DNA of 64,000 bases from Muricea muricata (Eukaryota > Cnidaria > Anthozoa > Malacalcyonacea > Plexauridae): assembly GCA_963855995.1 (NCBI GenBank), contig OY979718.1, positions 29,545,282-29,609,281 on the forward strand. Reading direction: 5' to 3'. The translations under genes and the position numbers were made by a program. The notes beneath the pieces are model-generated. The model saw only the letters and a list, made by a program, of their open reading frames with translations, searched no databases and was not told the DNA's origin. This document shows positions 1-8,668 of the stretch, one piece after another; the first letter of the stretch is position 1, and the number at the start of each line of letters is the position of its first letter.

Positions 1-323
1 ACATCATTTTAAGCTCTAAAACGTCACCCTGATCGATTTAAAACAGCAACTTTTCGTTGGTGATTTCAGCATGTTTTTACGTTCAAATCGCTTCTAGAGC
101 GCTTAAAACGCGATTTTTATAGTTCTAAGATCGTTTCTGTTCAGTGTACAAGCAAGTTATAGGTTTCTCATTTCAACATGTCATTTCGCTTATCCCGATG
201 GTTTGAGCGCCGAAAACGTGATTCCCGACTTGCTAAGTTCTGCAATTTCCATTTAGAAGGTCTCTTTTAGGTCCGTTATTGCAGTACATCATTGCACTCA
301 ACTCGTTCACTTTAGCACTGAAA
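1..323 (+). repeat. Type A satellite monomer (representative)
   Basis: Type A is recognised by AACAGCAACTTTTCGTTGG, GATTTCAGCATG, TCTAGAGCG, GTGTACAAGCAAG, CGCTTATCCCGATGG, GAAAACGTG and CATTTAGAAGG. Its inverted repeat is disrupted (arms GATTTCAGC and GTTCAAATC). It recurs at 1290, 2582, 4518, 5164, 11575 and many later starts. A sub-variant with CAGCAAG in place of CAGCATG occurs at 1290, 4518, 29961, 32866 and 34158. Confidence 0.9.
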
Positions 324-645
324 ACATCATTTTAAGCTCTAAAACGTCGCCCTGATCGACATAAAACGGCGATTTTTAGTTGGTGATTTGATTATGTTTT
401 TACGCTCAAATCGCTTCTAGAACACTTAAAACGCAATTTTGATGGTTCTAAGATCGTTGCTGTTCAGTTTACTAGAAAGTTATAGGTTTCTCATGTCAAC
501 GGGTTACTTCGCTCATCTCGATAGTTTAGCGCCGAAAACATGATTCCCGACCTGCTAAGTTCTGCAATTTCCATTTATTGGGTGTCTTTTAGGTCCGTCA
601 TTGCAGTACATTATTGCGCTCAACTCGTTCACTTTAGCACTGAAA
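324..645 (+). repeat. Type B satellite monomer (representative)
   Basis: Type B carries GTCGCCCTGATCGACATA where other types have GTCACCCTGATCGATTTA, plus TCTAGAACAC, GATCGTTGCTGTTCAG, TTTACTAGAAAG and CATTTATTGGG. It usually follows type A. This copy lacks one G in TTTGAGCGCC and has a damaged hairpin arm (GATTTGATT). Further copies lie at 2905, 4841, 8669, 11898 and 12867. Confidence 0.9.
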
Positions 646-968
646 ACATCATTTTAAGCTCTAAAACGTCACCCTGATCGATTTAAAACAGCAATTTTTC
701 GTTGGTGATTTGAGCATGTTTTTACGTTCAAATCGCTTCTAGAACGCTTAAAACGCGATTTTTATGGTTCTAAAATCGTTTCTGTTCAGTGTACAAGAAA
801 GTTATAGGTTTCTCATTTCAACATGTCATTTCGCTCATCCCGATGGTTTGAGCGCCGAAAACCTGATTCCCGACTTGCTAAGTTCTGCAATTTCCATTTA
901 TTAGGTCTTTTTTAGGTCCGTGAATGCAGTACATCATTGCGCTCAACTCGTTCACTTTAGCACTGAAA
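646..968 (+). repeat. Type C satellite monomer (representative)
   Basis: Type C is recognised by AACAGCAATTTTTCGTTGG, GCGATTTTTATGGTTC, GTGTACAAGAAAG and a tail with TATTAGGTCTTTTTTAGG and GTGAATGCAG. It normally follows type B. Other copies are at 3227, 8992, 12221 and about 18669. Confidence 0.88.
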
Positions 969-1289
969 ACATCATTTTAAGCTCAAAAACGTCACCCTGA
1001 TCGATTTAAAACGGCGATTTTAAGTTGGTGATTTGAGCATGTTTTCACGCTCAAATCGTTCTAGAACGGGTAAAACGCAATTTTGCTGGTTCTAAGATCA
1101 TTTCTTTTCAGTTTACAAGAGAGTTATAGGTTTCTCATGTCAACGGGTTACTTCGCTCATCTCGATAGTTTGAGCGCCGAAAACCTGATTCCCGACTTGC
1201 TAAGTTCTGCAATTTCATTTATTAGGTCTCTTTTAGGTCCGTGATTGCAGTACATTATTGCGCTCAACTCGTTCACTTTAGCACTGAAA
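969..1289 (+). repeat. Type D satellite monomer (representative)
   Basis: Type D is recognised by AAGCTCAAAAACGTC, AACGGCGATTTTAAG, GTTTTCACGC, GTTCTAGAACGGG, TTTTGCTGGTTC, TTTACAAGAGAG and GTCAACGGGTTACTTCGC. Other copies are at 4196, 9961, about 14480 and 16413. Confidence 0.88.
1030..1067 (+). repeat. Satellite inverted repeat plus 10-bp palindrome
   Basis: Within the monomer at 969 there is a perfect 9-bp inverted repeat, GATTTGAGC (1030-1038) and GCTCAAATC (1049-1057), around a 10-nt loop. It is followed directly by the perfect palindrome GTTCTAGAAC (1058-1067). The element recurs once per monomer. It is intact in most B, D, E, F, G and H monomers, has one mismatch in C (GTTCAAATC) and J (GCTTAAATC), and is disrupted in type A. 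The loop varies (ATGTTTTTAC, ATATTTTTAC, ATGTTTTCAC) while the arms are mostly kept. It could form a hairpin or be a protein site; neither is shown. Confidence 0.8.
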
Positions 1290-1612
1290 ACATCATTTTA
1301 AGCTCTAAAACGTCACCCTGATCGATTTAAAACAGCAACTTTTCGTTGGTGATTTCAGCAAGTTTTTACGTTCAAATCGCTTCTAGAGCGCTTAAAACGC
1401 GATTTTTATAGTTCTAAGATCGTTTCTGTTCAGTGTACAAGCAAGTTATAGGTTTCTCATTTCAACATGTCATTTCGCTTATCCCGATGGTTTGAGCGCC
1501 AAAAACGTGATTCCCGACTTGCTAAGTTCTGCAATTTCCATTTAGAAGGTCTCTTTTAGGTCCGTTATTGCAGTACATCATTGCACTCAACTCGTTCACT
1601 TTAGCACTGAAA

Positions 1613-1935
1613 ACATCATTTTAAGCTTTAAAACGTCACCCTGATTGATTTAAAACGGCAACTTTTAGTTGGTGATTTGAGCATATTTTTACGCTCAAAT
1701 CGCTTCTAGAACGCTTAAAACGCGATTTTGATGGTTCTAAGATCGTTTCTTCTCAGTTCACAAGTAAGCTCTACGTTTCTCATGTCAAGGTGTTATTTTG
1801 CTAATCTCGATGGTTTGAGAGCCGAAAATATGATTCCCGACATGCTTAGTTCTGCAATTTCCATTTATTGTGTCTCTTTCAGGTCCGTCATTGCAGTACG
1901 TTATTGCGCTCAACTCGTTCACTTTAGCACAGAAA
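1613..1935 (+). repeat. Type E satellite monomer (representative)
   Basis: Type E is recognised by AAGCTTTAAAACGTC, CTGATTGATTTA, TTCTTCTCAGTTCACAAG, AAGCTCTACG, GTCAAGGTGTTATTTTGC, GAGAGCCGAAAATATG and CCCGACATGC. Its tail is TATTGTGTCTCTTTCAGG here, but TAGAAGG in the sub-variants at 3873 and about 16090. It carries an open + frame of 79 codons that I regard as non-coding. Confidence 0.88.
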
Positions 1936-2258
1936 ACATCATTTTAAGTTCTAAAACGTCACCCTGATCGATTTAAAACGGCAATTTTAAGTTGGTGATT
2001 TGAGCATATTTTTACGCTCAAATCACTTCTAGAACGCTTAAAACGCAATTTTGATTGTTCTAAGATGGTTTCTTTTCAGTTTACAAGCAAGTTATAGGTT
2101 TCTCATTTCAACATGTCATTTCGCTCATCCCGTTCGTTTGAGCGCCAAAAACCTGATTCCCAACTTGCTAAGTTCTGCAATTACCATTTAGAAGGTCTCT
2201 TTTAGGTCCGTGATTGCAGTACATCATTGCGCTCAACTCGTTCACTTTAGCACTGAAA
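1936..2258 (+). repeat. Type F satellite monomer (representative)
   Basis: Type F is recognised by AAGTTCTAAAACG, AACGGCAATTTTAAG, AAATCACTTCTAGAACG, GATTGTTCTAAG, CATCCCGTT, GCGCCAAAAACC, CCCAACTTGC and AATTACCATTTAGAAGG. It usually follows E or J and precedes G. Other copies are at 10606, about 13513 and 63523. Confidence 0.88.
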
Positions 2259-2581
2259 ACATCATTTTAAGCTCTAAAACGTCACCCTGATGGATTTAAA
2301 ACGGCGATTTTAAGTTAGTGATTTGAGCATGTTTTTACGCTCAAATCGCTTCTAGAACACTTAAAACGCAATTTTGCTGGTTCTAAGATCGTTTCTTTTC
2401 AGTTTACAAGAGAGTTATAGGTTTCTCATGTCAACGGGTTACTTCGCTCATCTCGATAGTTTGAGCGCCGAAAACCTGATTCCCGACTTGCTAAGTTCTG
2501 CAATTTCCATTTATTCGGTCTCTTTTAGGTCCGTGATTTCAGTTCATTATTGCGCTCAACTTGTTCACTTTAGCACTGAAA
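2259..2581 (+). repeat. Type G satellite monomer (representative)
   Basis: Type G is recognised by CCTGATGGATTTAAAACGG, AAGTTAGTG, TCTAGAACAC and TTTTGCTGGTTC, with a D-like second half. A related G' form has GCTAAAATCTGC and CAACTTGTTC (11252, about 17702). The monomer at 10929 has a G front and an F back. Confidence 0.86.
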
Positions 2582-3549
2582 ACATCATTTTAAGCTCTAA
2601 AACGTCACCCTGATCGATTTAAAACAGCAACTTTTCGTTGGTGATTTCAGCATGTTTTTACGTTCAAATCGCTTCTAGAGCGCTTAAAACGCGATTTTTA
2701 TAGTTCTAAGATCGTTTCTGTTCAGTGTACAAGCATGTTATAGGTTTCTCATTTCAACATGTCATTTCGCTTATCCCGATGGTTTGAGCGCCGAAAACGT
2801 GATTCCCGACTTGCTAAGTTCTGCAATTTCCATTTAGAAGGTCTCTTTTAGGTCCGTTATTGCAGTACATCATTGCACTCAACTCGTTCACTTTAGCACT
2901 GAAAACATCATTTTAAGCTCTAAAACGTCGCCCTGATCGACATAAAACGGCGATTTTTAGTTGGTGATTTGAGCATGTTTTTACGCTCAAATCGCTTCTA
3001 GAACACTTAAAACGCAATTTTGATGGTTCTAAGATCGTTGCTGTTCAGTTTACTAGAAAGTTATAGGTTTCTCATGTCAACGGGTTACTTCGCTCATCTC
3101 GATAGTTTAGCGCCGAAAACATGATTCCCGACTTGCTAAGTTCTGCAATTTCCATTTATTGGGTGTCTTTTAGGTCCGTCATTGCAGTACATTATTGCGC
3201 TCAACTCGTTCACTTTAGCACTGAAAACATCATTTTAAGCTCTAAAACGTCACCCTGATCGATTTAAAACAGCAATTTTTCGTTGGTGATTTGAGCATGT
3301 TTTTACGTTCAAATCGCTTCTAGAACGCTTAAAACGCGATTTTTATGGTTCTAAGATCGTTTCTGTTCAGTGTACAAGAAAGTTATAGGTTTCTCATTTC
3401 AACATGTCATTTCGCTCATCCCGATGGTTTGAGCGCCGAAAACCTGATTCCCGACTTGCTAAGTTCTGCAATTTCCATTTATTAGGTCTTTTTTAGGTCC
3501 GTGAATGCAGTACATCATTGCGCTCAACTCGTTCACTTTAGCACTGAAA

Positions 3550-3872
3550 ACATCATTTTAAGCTTTAAAACGTCACCCTGATTGATTCAAAACGGCAACT
3601 TTTAGTTGGTGATTTGAGCATATTTTTACGCTCAAATTGCTTCTAGAACGCTTAAAACGCGATTTTGTTGGTTCTAAGATCGTTTCTGTTCTGTTTACAA
3701 GCAAGTTATAGGTTTCTGATTTCAACATGTCATTTCGCTCATCCCGATGGTTTGAGCGCCGAAAACCTGATTCCCGACTTGCTAAGTTCTGCAATTTCCA
3801 TTTATTAGGTCTTTTTTAGGTCCGTGAATGCAGTATATCATTGCGCTCAACTCGTTCACTTTAGCACTGAAA
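3550..3872 (+). repeat. Type H satellite monomer (representative)
   Basis: Type H is recognised by AAGCTTTAAAACGTC, CTGATTGATT, TTTTGTTGGTTC, TCTGTTCTGTTTACAAGC and TTTCTGATTTCAAC. Here the minus strand is open for 73 codons (3573-3794). I treat that as an accidental opening. Other copies are at 9315, 9638, 18992, 29003 and in super-block 2. Confidence 0.86.
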
Positions 3873-5474
3873 ACATCATTTTAAGCTTTAAAACGTCACC
3901 CTGATTGATTTAAAACGGCAACTTTCAGTTGGTGATTTGAGCATATTTTTACGCTCAAATCGCTTCTAGAACGCTTAAAACGCGATTTTGATGGTTCTAA
4001 GATCGTTTCTTCTCAGTTCACAAGTAAGCTCTACGTTTCTCATGTCAAGGTGTTATTTTGCTAATCTCGATAGTTTGAGAGCCGAAAATATGATTCCCGA
4101 CATGCTTAGTTCTGCAATTTCAATTTAGAAGGTCTCTTTTAGGTCCGTGAATGCAGTACATCATTGCGCTCAACTCGTTCACTTTAGCACTGAAAACATC
4201 ATTTTAAGCTCAAAAACGTCACCCTGATCGATTTAAAACGGCGATTTTAAGTTGGTGATTTGAGCATGTTTTCACGCTCAAATCGTTCTAGAACGGGTAA
4301 AATGCAATTTTGCTGGTTCTAAGATCGTTTCTTTTCAGTTTACAAGAGAGTTATAGGTTTCTCATGTCAACGGGTTACTTCGCTCATCTCGATAGTTTGA
4401 GCGCCGAAAACCTGATTCCCGACTTGCTAAGTTCTGCAATTTCCATTTATTAGGTCTCTTTTAGGTCCGTGATTGCAGTACATTATTGCGCTCAACTCGT
4501 TCACTTTAGCACTGAAAACATCATTTTAAGCTCTAAAACGTCACCCTGATCGATTTAAAACAGCAACTTTTCGTTGGTGATTTCAGCAAGTTTTTACGTT
4601 CAAATCGCTTCTAGAGCGCTTAAAACGCGATTTTTATAGTTCTAAGATCGTTTCTGTTCAGTGTACAAGCAAGTTATAGGTTTCTCATTTCAACATGTCA
4701 TTTCGCTTATCCCGATGGTTTGAGCGCCGAAAACGTGATTCCCGACTTGCTAAGTTCTGCAATTTCCATTTAGAAGGTCTCTTTTAGGTCCGTTATTGCA
4801 GTACATCATTGCACTCAACTCGTTCACTTTAGCACTGAAAACATCATTTTAAGCTCTAAAACGTCGCCCTGATCGACATAAAACGGCGATTTTTAGTTGG
4901 TGATTTGAGCATGTTTTTACGCTCAAATCGCTTCTAGAACACTTAAAACCCAATTTTGATGGTTCTAAGATCGTTGCTGTTCAGTTTACAAGAGAGTTAT
5001 AGGTTTCTCATGTCAACGGGTTACTTCGCTCATCTCGATAGTTTGAGCGCCGAAAACCTGATTCCCGACTTGCTAAAATCTGCAATTTCCATTTATTAGG
5101 TCTCTTTTAGGTCCGTGATTGCAGTACATTATTGCGCTCAACTTGTTCACTTTAGCACTGAAAACATCATTTTAAGCTCTAAAGCGTCACCCTGATCGAT
5201 TTAAAACAGCAACTTTTCGTTGGTGATTTCAGCATGTTTTTACGTTCAAATCGCTTCTAGAGCGCTTAAAACGCGATTTTTATAGTTCTAAGATCGTTTC
5301 TGTTCAGTGTACAAGCAAGTTATAGGTTTCTCATTTCAACATGTCATTTCGCTTATCCCGATGGTTTGAGCGCCGAAAACGTGATTCCCGACTTGCTAAG
5401 TTCTGCAATTTCCATTTAGAAGGTCTCTTTTAGGTCCGTTATTGCAGTACATCATTGCACTCAACTCGTTAACT

Positions 5475-5495
5475 TTATTATTATTATTATTATTA
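5475..5495 (-). repeat. (TTA)7 tract: LINE 3' tail, copy 1
   Basis: Seven TTA units on the + strand, reading (TAA)n at the element's 3' end. Short microsatellite tails instead of poly(A) are usual in CR1/L2-like and I-like LINEs, where they arise during target-primed reverse transcription. Confidence 0.88.
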
Positions 5496-5643
5496 GGATA
5501 CATTTATTAAGCGCAAATTATCATGAAAATGTTCAAATGCGCTATGAGAAAGGTTACAGTAAAAACTATTACATGAATTAATTAAAAATAATTAAGAATA
5601 GATATAATCTACATATATACAACTCAAATTTATTTATGGAAAA
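5496..5643 (-). other. LINE 3' UTR with stem-loop, copy 1
   Basis: AT-rich segment between the ORF2 stop and the tail. It contains 6-bp complementary arms AGCGCA (5510-5515) and TGCGCT (5538-5543), 22 nt apart, close to the 3' end. LINEs of this group often carry a terminal stem-loop recognised by their RT; that role is inferred here from position and shape only. Confidence 0.6.
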
Positions 5644-6548
5644 TTATATGGTAATATCATAAGCAAGACGAAATAGATAGGTTTTTAACTGTTTCTTAAA
5701 ATTATCCAGTGAATCTAAATGTCTTATTTCTTTGGGAAGACGATTCCATAGTTTCGGTGCAGCGAATTTAAACGCTCTGTCTGCGATTGAATTTGGTGAC
5801 TCATGGGACGGTACAGTAAGAAATATTTCATTACTCCTTCTAAGATTATAGTTAGGCAATTCCCTAATTTGGATTAAATCACACAAATATTCCGGAGCCA
5901 ATCCGTAAATCGCTTGAAAAGTTAAGATAAGAATCTTAAATTCTATCCGATACTTGACGGGAAGCCAGTGAAGTTCCTTTAAAAATGGACTAATGTGCAC
6001 AAATTTTGGGACCATATAGACCAATCTAGCTGCAGAATTCTGAACTCTCTGTAGTTTAGCGATTTGATAAGCCGGTAGTCCATACATTAGACAATTACAA
6101 TAGTCTAAACGAGAAATAACAAGCGCGTGAACGAGAGTGGCTGTAACATCCGTTGTTAAATATTTCCGAATCTTTCGGATATTATGCAGGAAGTAAAAAG
6201 ACGTTTTACATAGTTTGTTAATTTGTTCGTGAAAAGTCAGATTGGTATCCATCAGAATTCCCAAATTACTGAGGTTACAGGAAGGAATTATACTCTTTTC
6301 ACCAACTGAAATACAATTAAGGTCTACTTTGGAGATTTGCTGTCTTGTTCCAATTAACATACATTCTGTCTTATCATCGTTCATTTTTAATTTACTTCCA
6401 GCCATCCAGTCCCGCAAATTTGAAATGCAGTTTTCCATTTCCTCAACTTCTAGTTCCCGTTTACCAGCACAATTTGGGTTCAATGTACGGTACAGTTGGG
6501 TATCATCGGCATAACCGTGTGCTCCTTGCGAAGGGTTATCAATAACAG
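5644..6548 (-). pseudogene. LINE ORF2 fragment: RT YADD box, thumb and C-terminus, copy 1
   Basis: This is the continuation of the same RT in another frame. The frame is open from about 6548, and the catalytic YADD codons lie at 6502-6513, upstream of the first Met at 6483, so that Met is not a real start. Counting from Met 6483 (279 codons): WMAGSKLKMNDDKTE (26-40) and LGILMD (74-79) match the RT palm and motif E. SRLDYCNCLMYGLP, RVQNSAARLV and LHWLPVKYRIEFKI are the usual CR1/L2 C-terminal signatures. The end, LWNRLPKEIRHL to TYLFRLAYD, is the typical element terminus. With the upstream fragment it makes one broken protein. Residue 145 is Gln here and Lys in copy 2. Confidence 0.9.
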
Positions 6549-6551
6549 AAA
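6549..6551 (-). other. RT frameshift site, copy 1
   Basis: Codons of the upstream fragment start at coordinates congruent to 2 modulo 3, those of the downstream fragment at 0 modulo 3. Family-like sequence ends at YASDMF in the first frame and resumes within a few codons in the second, then reaches YADD. The switch is at a run of three T on the minus strand and fits a one-base loss there. The same break is in copy 2, so it predates the duplication. Confidence 0.75.
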
Positions 6552-7252
6552 CATGTCGCTTGCATAAATAATAAACAGCAACGGGCCAAGGCAGGAACCC
6601 TGAGGAACTCCATGATTTAGAGCAAATTCTTTTGATATTGAACCATCAACATGAATACGTAGTTTCCTATTTGTGAGATAGGATTTAAACCAAGATAGAG
6701 CGGTACCATTTATTCCAAAGTTTTGCTTCAAACGATTTAACAATATTGAATGGTCAATCGTATCGAAAGCTGCACTCAAATCTAGTAGAACCAGTAATGA
6801 AACCTGCTGATTACTCATATTTAGAAGAATGTCGTTTGTGATTTTGAGTAGAGCTGTCTCAGTGCTGTGATACTTCCGATATGCAGATTGGAGTTTGGGA
6901 TAAAGCTTGTTTATTAACAGATGGTTATTCAGTTGTTGGAATACAGCTTTCTCCGTGAGTTTAGAAACATATGATAGATTACTAATGAGGCGAAGATTTG
7001 GAAAACTAGAACCAAGGTCCACCTTTTTCAACAACGGGTAGCCAATAGCTTCCTTCCACATATCAGGAAACACACCATATTCAAGAGATAAATTGATTTG
7101 AGAAGTAATAACAGGCAGTAAGGTGTCTAGACATTCCAGCATCAGTGGTGTGGGCATGGGATCAAGTGCAAAATATTTCTTGCCGGTGTTTGAGATCAAT
7201 TTTTGTACATCATCTTCACTGAGGGGAGCAAAATTCAGTAGTCGACATAGAT

Positions 7253-7384
7253 TTGATGGACCTGTTGATGGACTCATAAGTGGACTTGATGGGCTAGTTG
7301 ATGGACTAGTTGATGGACTTATTAACAGACCTGTTGATGGACTTGTTGATGGACTCGTTGCTGAACTTGTTGATGGACTTGCTG
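7253..7384 (-). repeat. 12-bp minisatellite in the LINE linker, copy 1
   Basis: On the + strand the unit GTTGATGGACTT and close variants recur about ten times with some interruptions. On the coding strand it gives SPST-like repeats, residues about 431-474 of the endonuclease-RT frame. It keeps the frame, as expected for a slippage-prone flexible linker between endonuclease and RT. The open + frame over it (7123-7392) is a shadow. Confidence 0.85.
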
Positions 7385-8668
7385 ACGTGTGAGAATCGTT
7401 TGAATTAAATTGAGAGCGAATTGTGTCAATTTTTGAGATGAAATACTGGCCAAGTTCATTTACGAGGCAATTTTTATCTTGATGGTCCGAAAAGCTTAAA
7501 TTATTCTTAGGAGTTAATAGATTCTTGGCAATTGAAAACAGCTTACTTTGATTGTGAGAATTTTCATTTACAATCCTAGCGTAGAACTCGCATTTTGCAC
7601 GATGCATCAGATGATTTGCTTTATTCTTGATGAATTTAAACTGCATCAAGTCAGATTCTTTGTTCGTTTTTCTCCACAATTTTTCTGCTTTTCTTCTGCG
7701 CCTTTTTATCGCTTTGATTTCATCAGAGAACCATGGAACATAGGGCCTTGTTGTGATGTTCTTCTTTAGAAGTGGAGCGTGGATCTCCAGTAGTTTTGAA
7801 AGAGTTGTATTGAAACTTTCCGCAAGTTCATTAATATTCGAATGTGCTTGAGAGAATAGGCTGGATGAACGTAGATCTTCTCTCAACACAGATATATTAA
7901 CGTTACTAAGTTTTCTATATTGTACTGACTTTTTCTTTAATGGCGGTTTTAGCAATGATAAACAGCATATGACAGACATATGGTCTGAAATGCAAAAGTC
8001 AGCTTTGGGCGATTCTTTCAAAATGTGATCGCTAGTCCTAGTGATTATAAGATCCAATGTGTGGCCGTGTGTGTGTGTTGGACCACGGACATGTTGCTCA
8101 AGGCCAAATGACTCAAGTAGATCGTGAAATTTTAAAGCATCAGCATTTGAGGAATTGTCGACGTGTATATTAAAGTCTCCAGTGATCAGAATAGAATGTT
8201 GGCAAACAATAACTGATTCTAAATAATCAGTAAGTTCGGCGAAAAATATTCCAATTGGAATAGGATGAGCTCTGGAATAGGGAGGTCTGTAGATAATAAT
8301 CAGTTTCACAGGCAACGACCTACGAGGACGAATAATCCATTCCGAAAATTCAAAGGAATTCAAAGTTGCAGAAGTCACTTTCTCGACTGGCAAGGTTTCT
8401 TTGTAGAGCAGAGCTGTTCCACCACCCCTCGAATCAGAACGAGGACAATCTGATAAACAATAACCAGAAGGGGTGCAGTCTATTTTTGCGGCGGTATCTC
8501 TATCTTTAAACCAGGTTTCTGTTACCGCGACAAGTTCTGGTTTGATATCACAAACATAGTCATTGAAAACGGAAGATTTACTTTTGAGAGAGCGGGCATT
8601 TAGGACCATAAGTTTAAAACATTTTTCACAATTTATGCCGCGATTTGGTTTCTTTAAGGACGCCTGGG

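Larger units (their letters stand above)
1..5474 (+). repeat. Satellite segment left of LINE copy 1 (17 monomers)
   Basis: Seventeen monomers in the order A,B,C,D,A,E,F,G,A,B,C,H,E,D,A,B,A, with starts at 1, 324, 646, 969, 1290, 1613, 1936, 2259, 2582, 2905, 3227, 3550, 3873, 4196, 4518, 4841 and 5164. The last A monomer is interrupted by the LINE about 314 bp in. I see nothing else in this stretch. Confidence 0.88.
5475..8668 (-). mobile_element. CR1/L2-like LINE, 5'-truncated and frameshifted, copy 1
   Basis: This is a non-LTR retrotransposon lying opposite to the satellite's + reading. From its own 5' end it has an APE-type endonuclease, a basic and Ser/Thr/Pro-rich linker, reverse transcriptase, a C-terminal domain, a 148-bp 3' UTR and a (TAA)n tail. 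No RNase H and no ORF1 are visible. The right edge abuts satellite at ACATCATTTT (8669). The left edge is ambiguous over 5471-5478 because the tail overlaps satellite sequence. Compared with intact monomers, about nine satellite bases (GCACTGAAA) are missing between the flanks and there is no target-site duplication. The C-terminal wording (LWNRLPKEIRHLDSLDNFK) and microsatellite tail favour the CR1/L2 group over Jockey, but clade assignment needs a tree. Confidence 0.92.

Noticed and set aside
46-66. CENP-B box-like word in type A monomers
   Set aside because: TTTCGTTGG matches the first half of the mammalian 17-bp box, but the second half (the CGGG part) is absent and the lineage is unlikely to use that protein in the same way. 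I consider it coincidence.
1058-1067. Palindrome GTTCTAGAAC as a heat-shock-type or restriction-related control element
   Set aside because: It resembles GAANNTTC-like dyads only loosely, and recurs in every monomer with no gene nearby; no regulatory role can be supported.
1728-1967. 79-codon + strand open frames repeated in many monomers (also 2374, 8784, 10076, 10398 and others)
   Set aside because: They are periodic with the satellite and open only where the tail reads TATTGTG, TATTGGG or TATTCGG; monomers with TATTAGG or TAGAAGG have a stop in the same frame. One base change at 61469 closes one of them in block 2. There is no sign of codon-level constraint, promoter or family resemblance, so I read them as chance openings.
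3573-3794. 73- and 68-codon minus strand open frames in H monomers
   Set aside because: Limited to type H monomers, same periodicity, no recognisable domain; other types carry stops in that frame.
7123-7392. + strand open frames inside the LINE copies (7123, 7548, 8265, 6242, 6345 and their block 2 equivalents)
   Set aside because: Antisense shadows of the endonuclease-RT frames. The DGLVDGL repeat at 7123 is only the reverse reading of the SPST minisatellite.
5475-8668. LTR retrotransposon or endogenous virus
   Set aside because: No terminal repeats, protease, integrase, RNase H or envelope; an APE-type endonuclease upstream of RT and a microsatellite tail define a non-LTR element.
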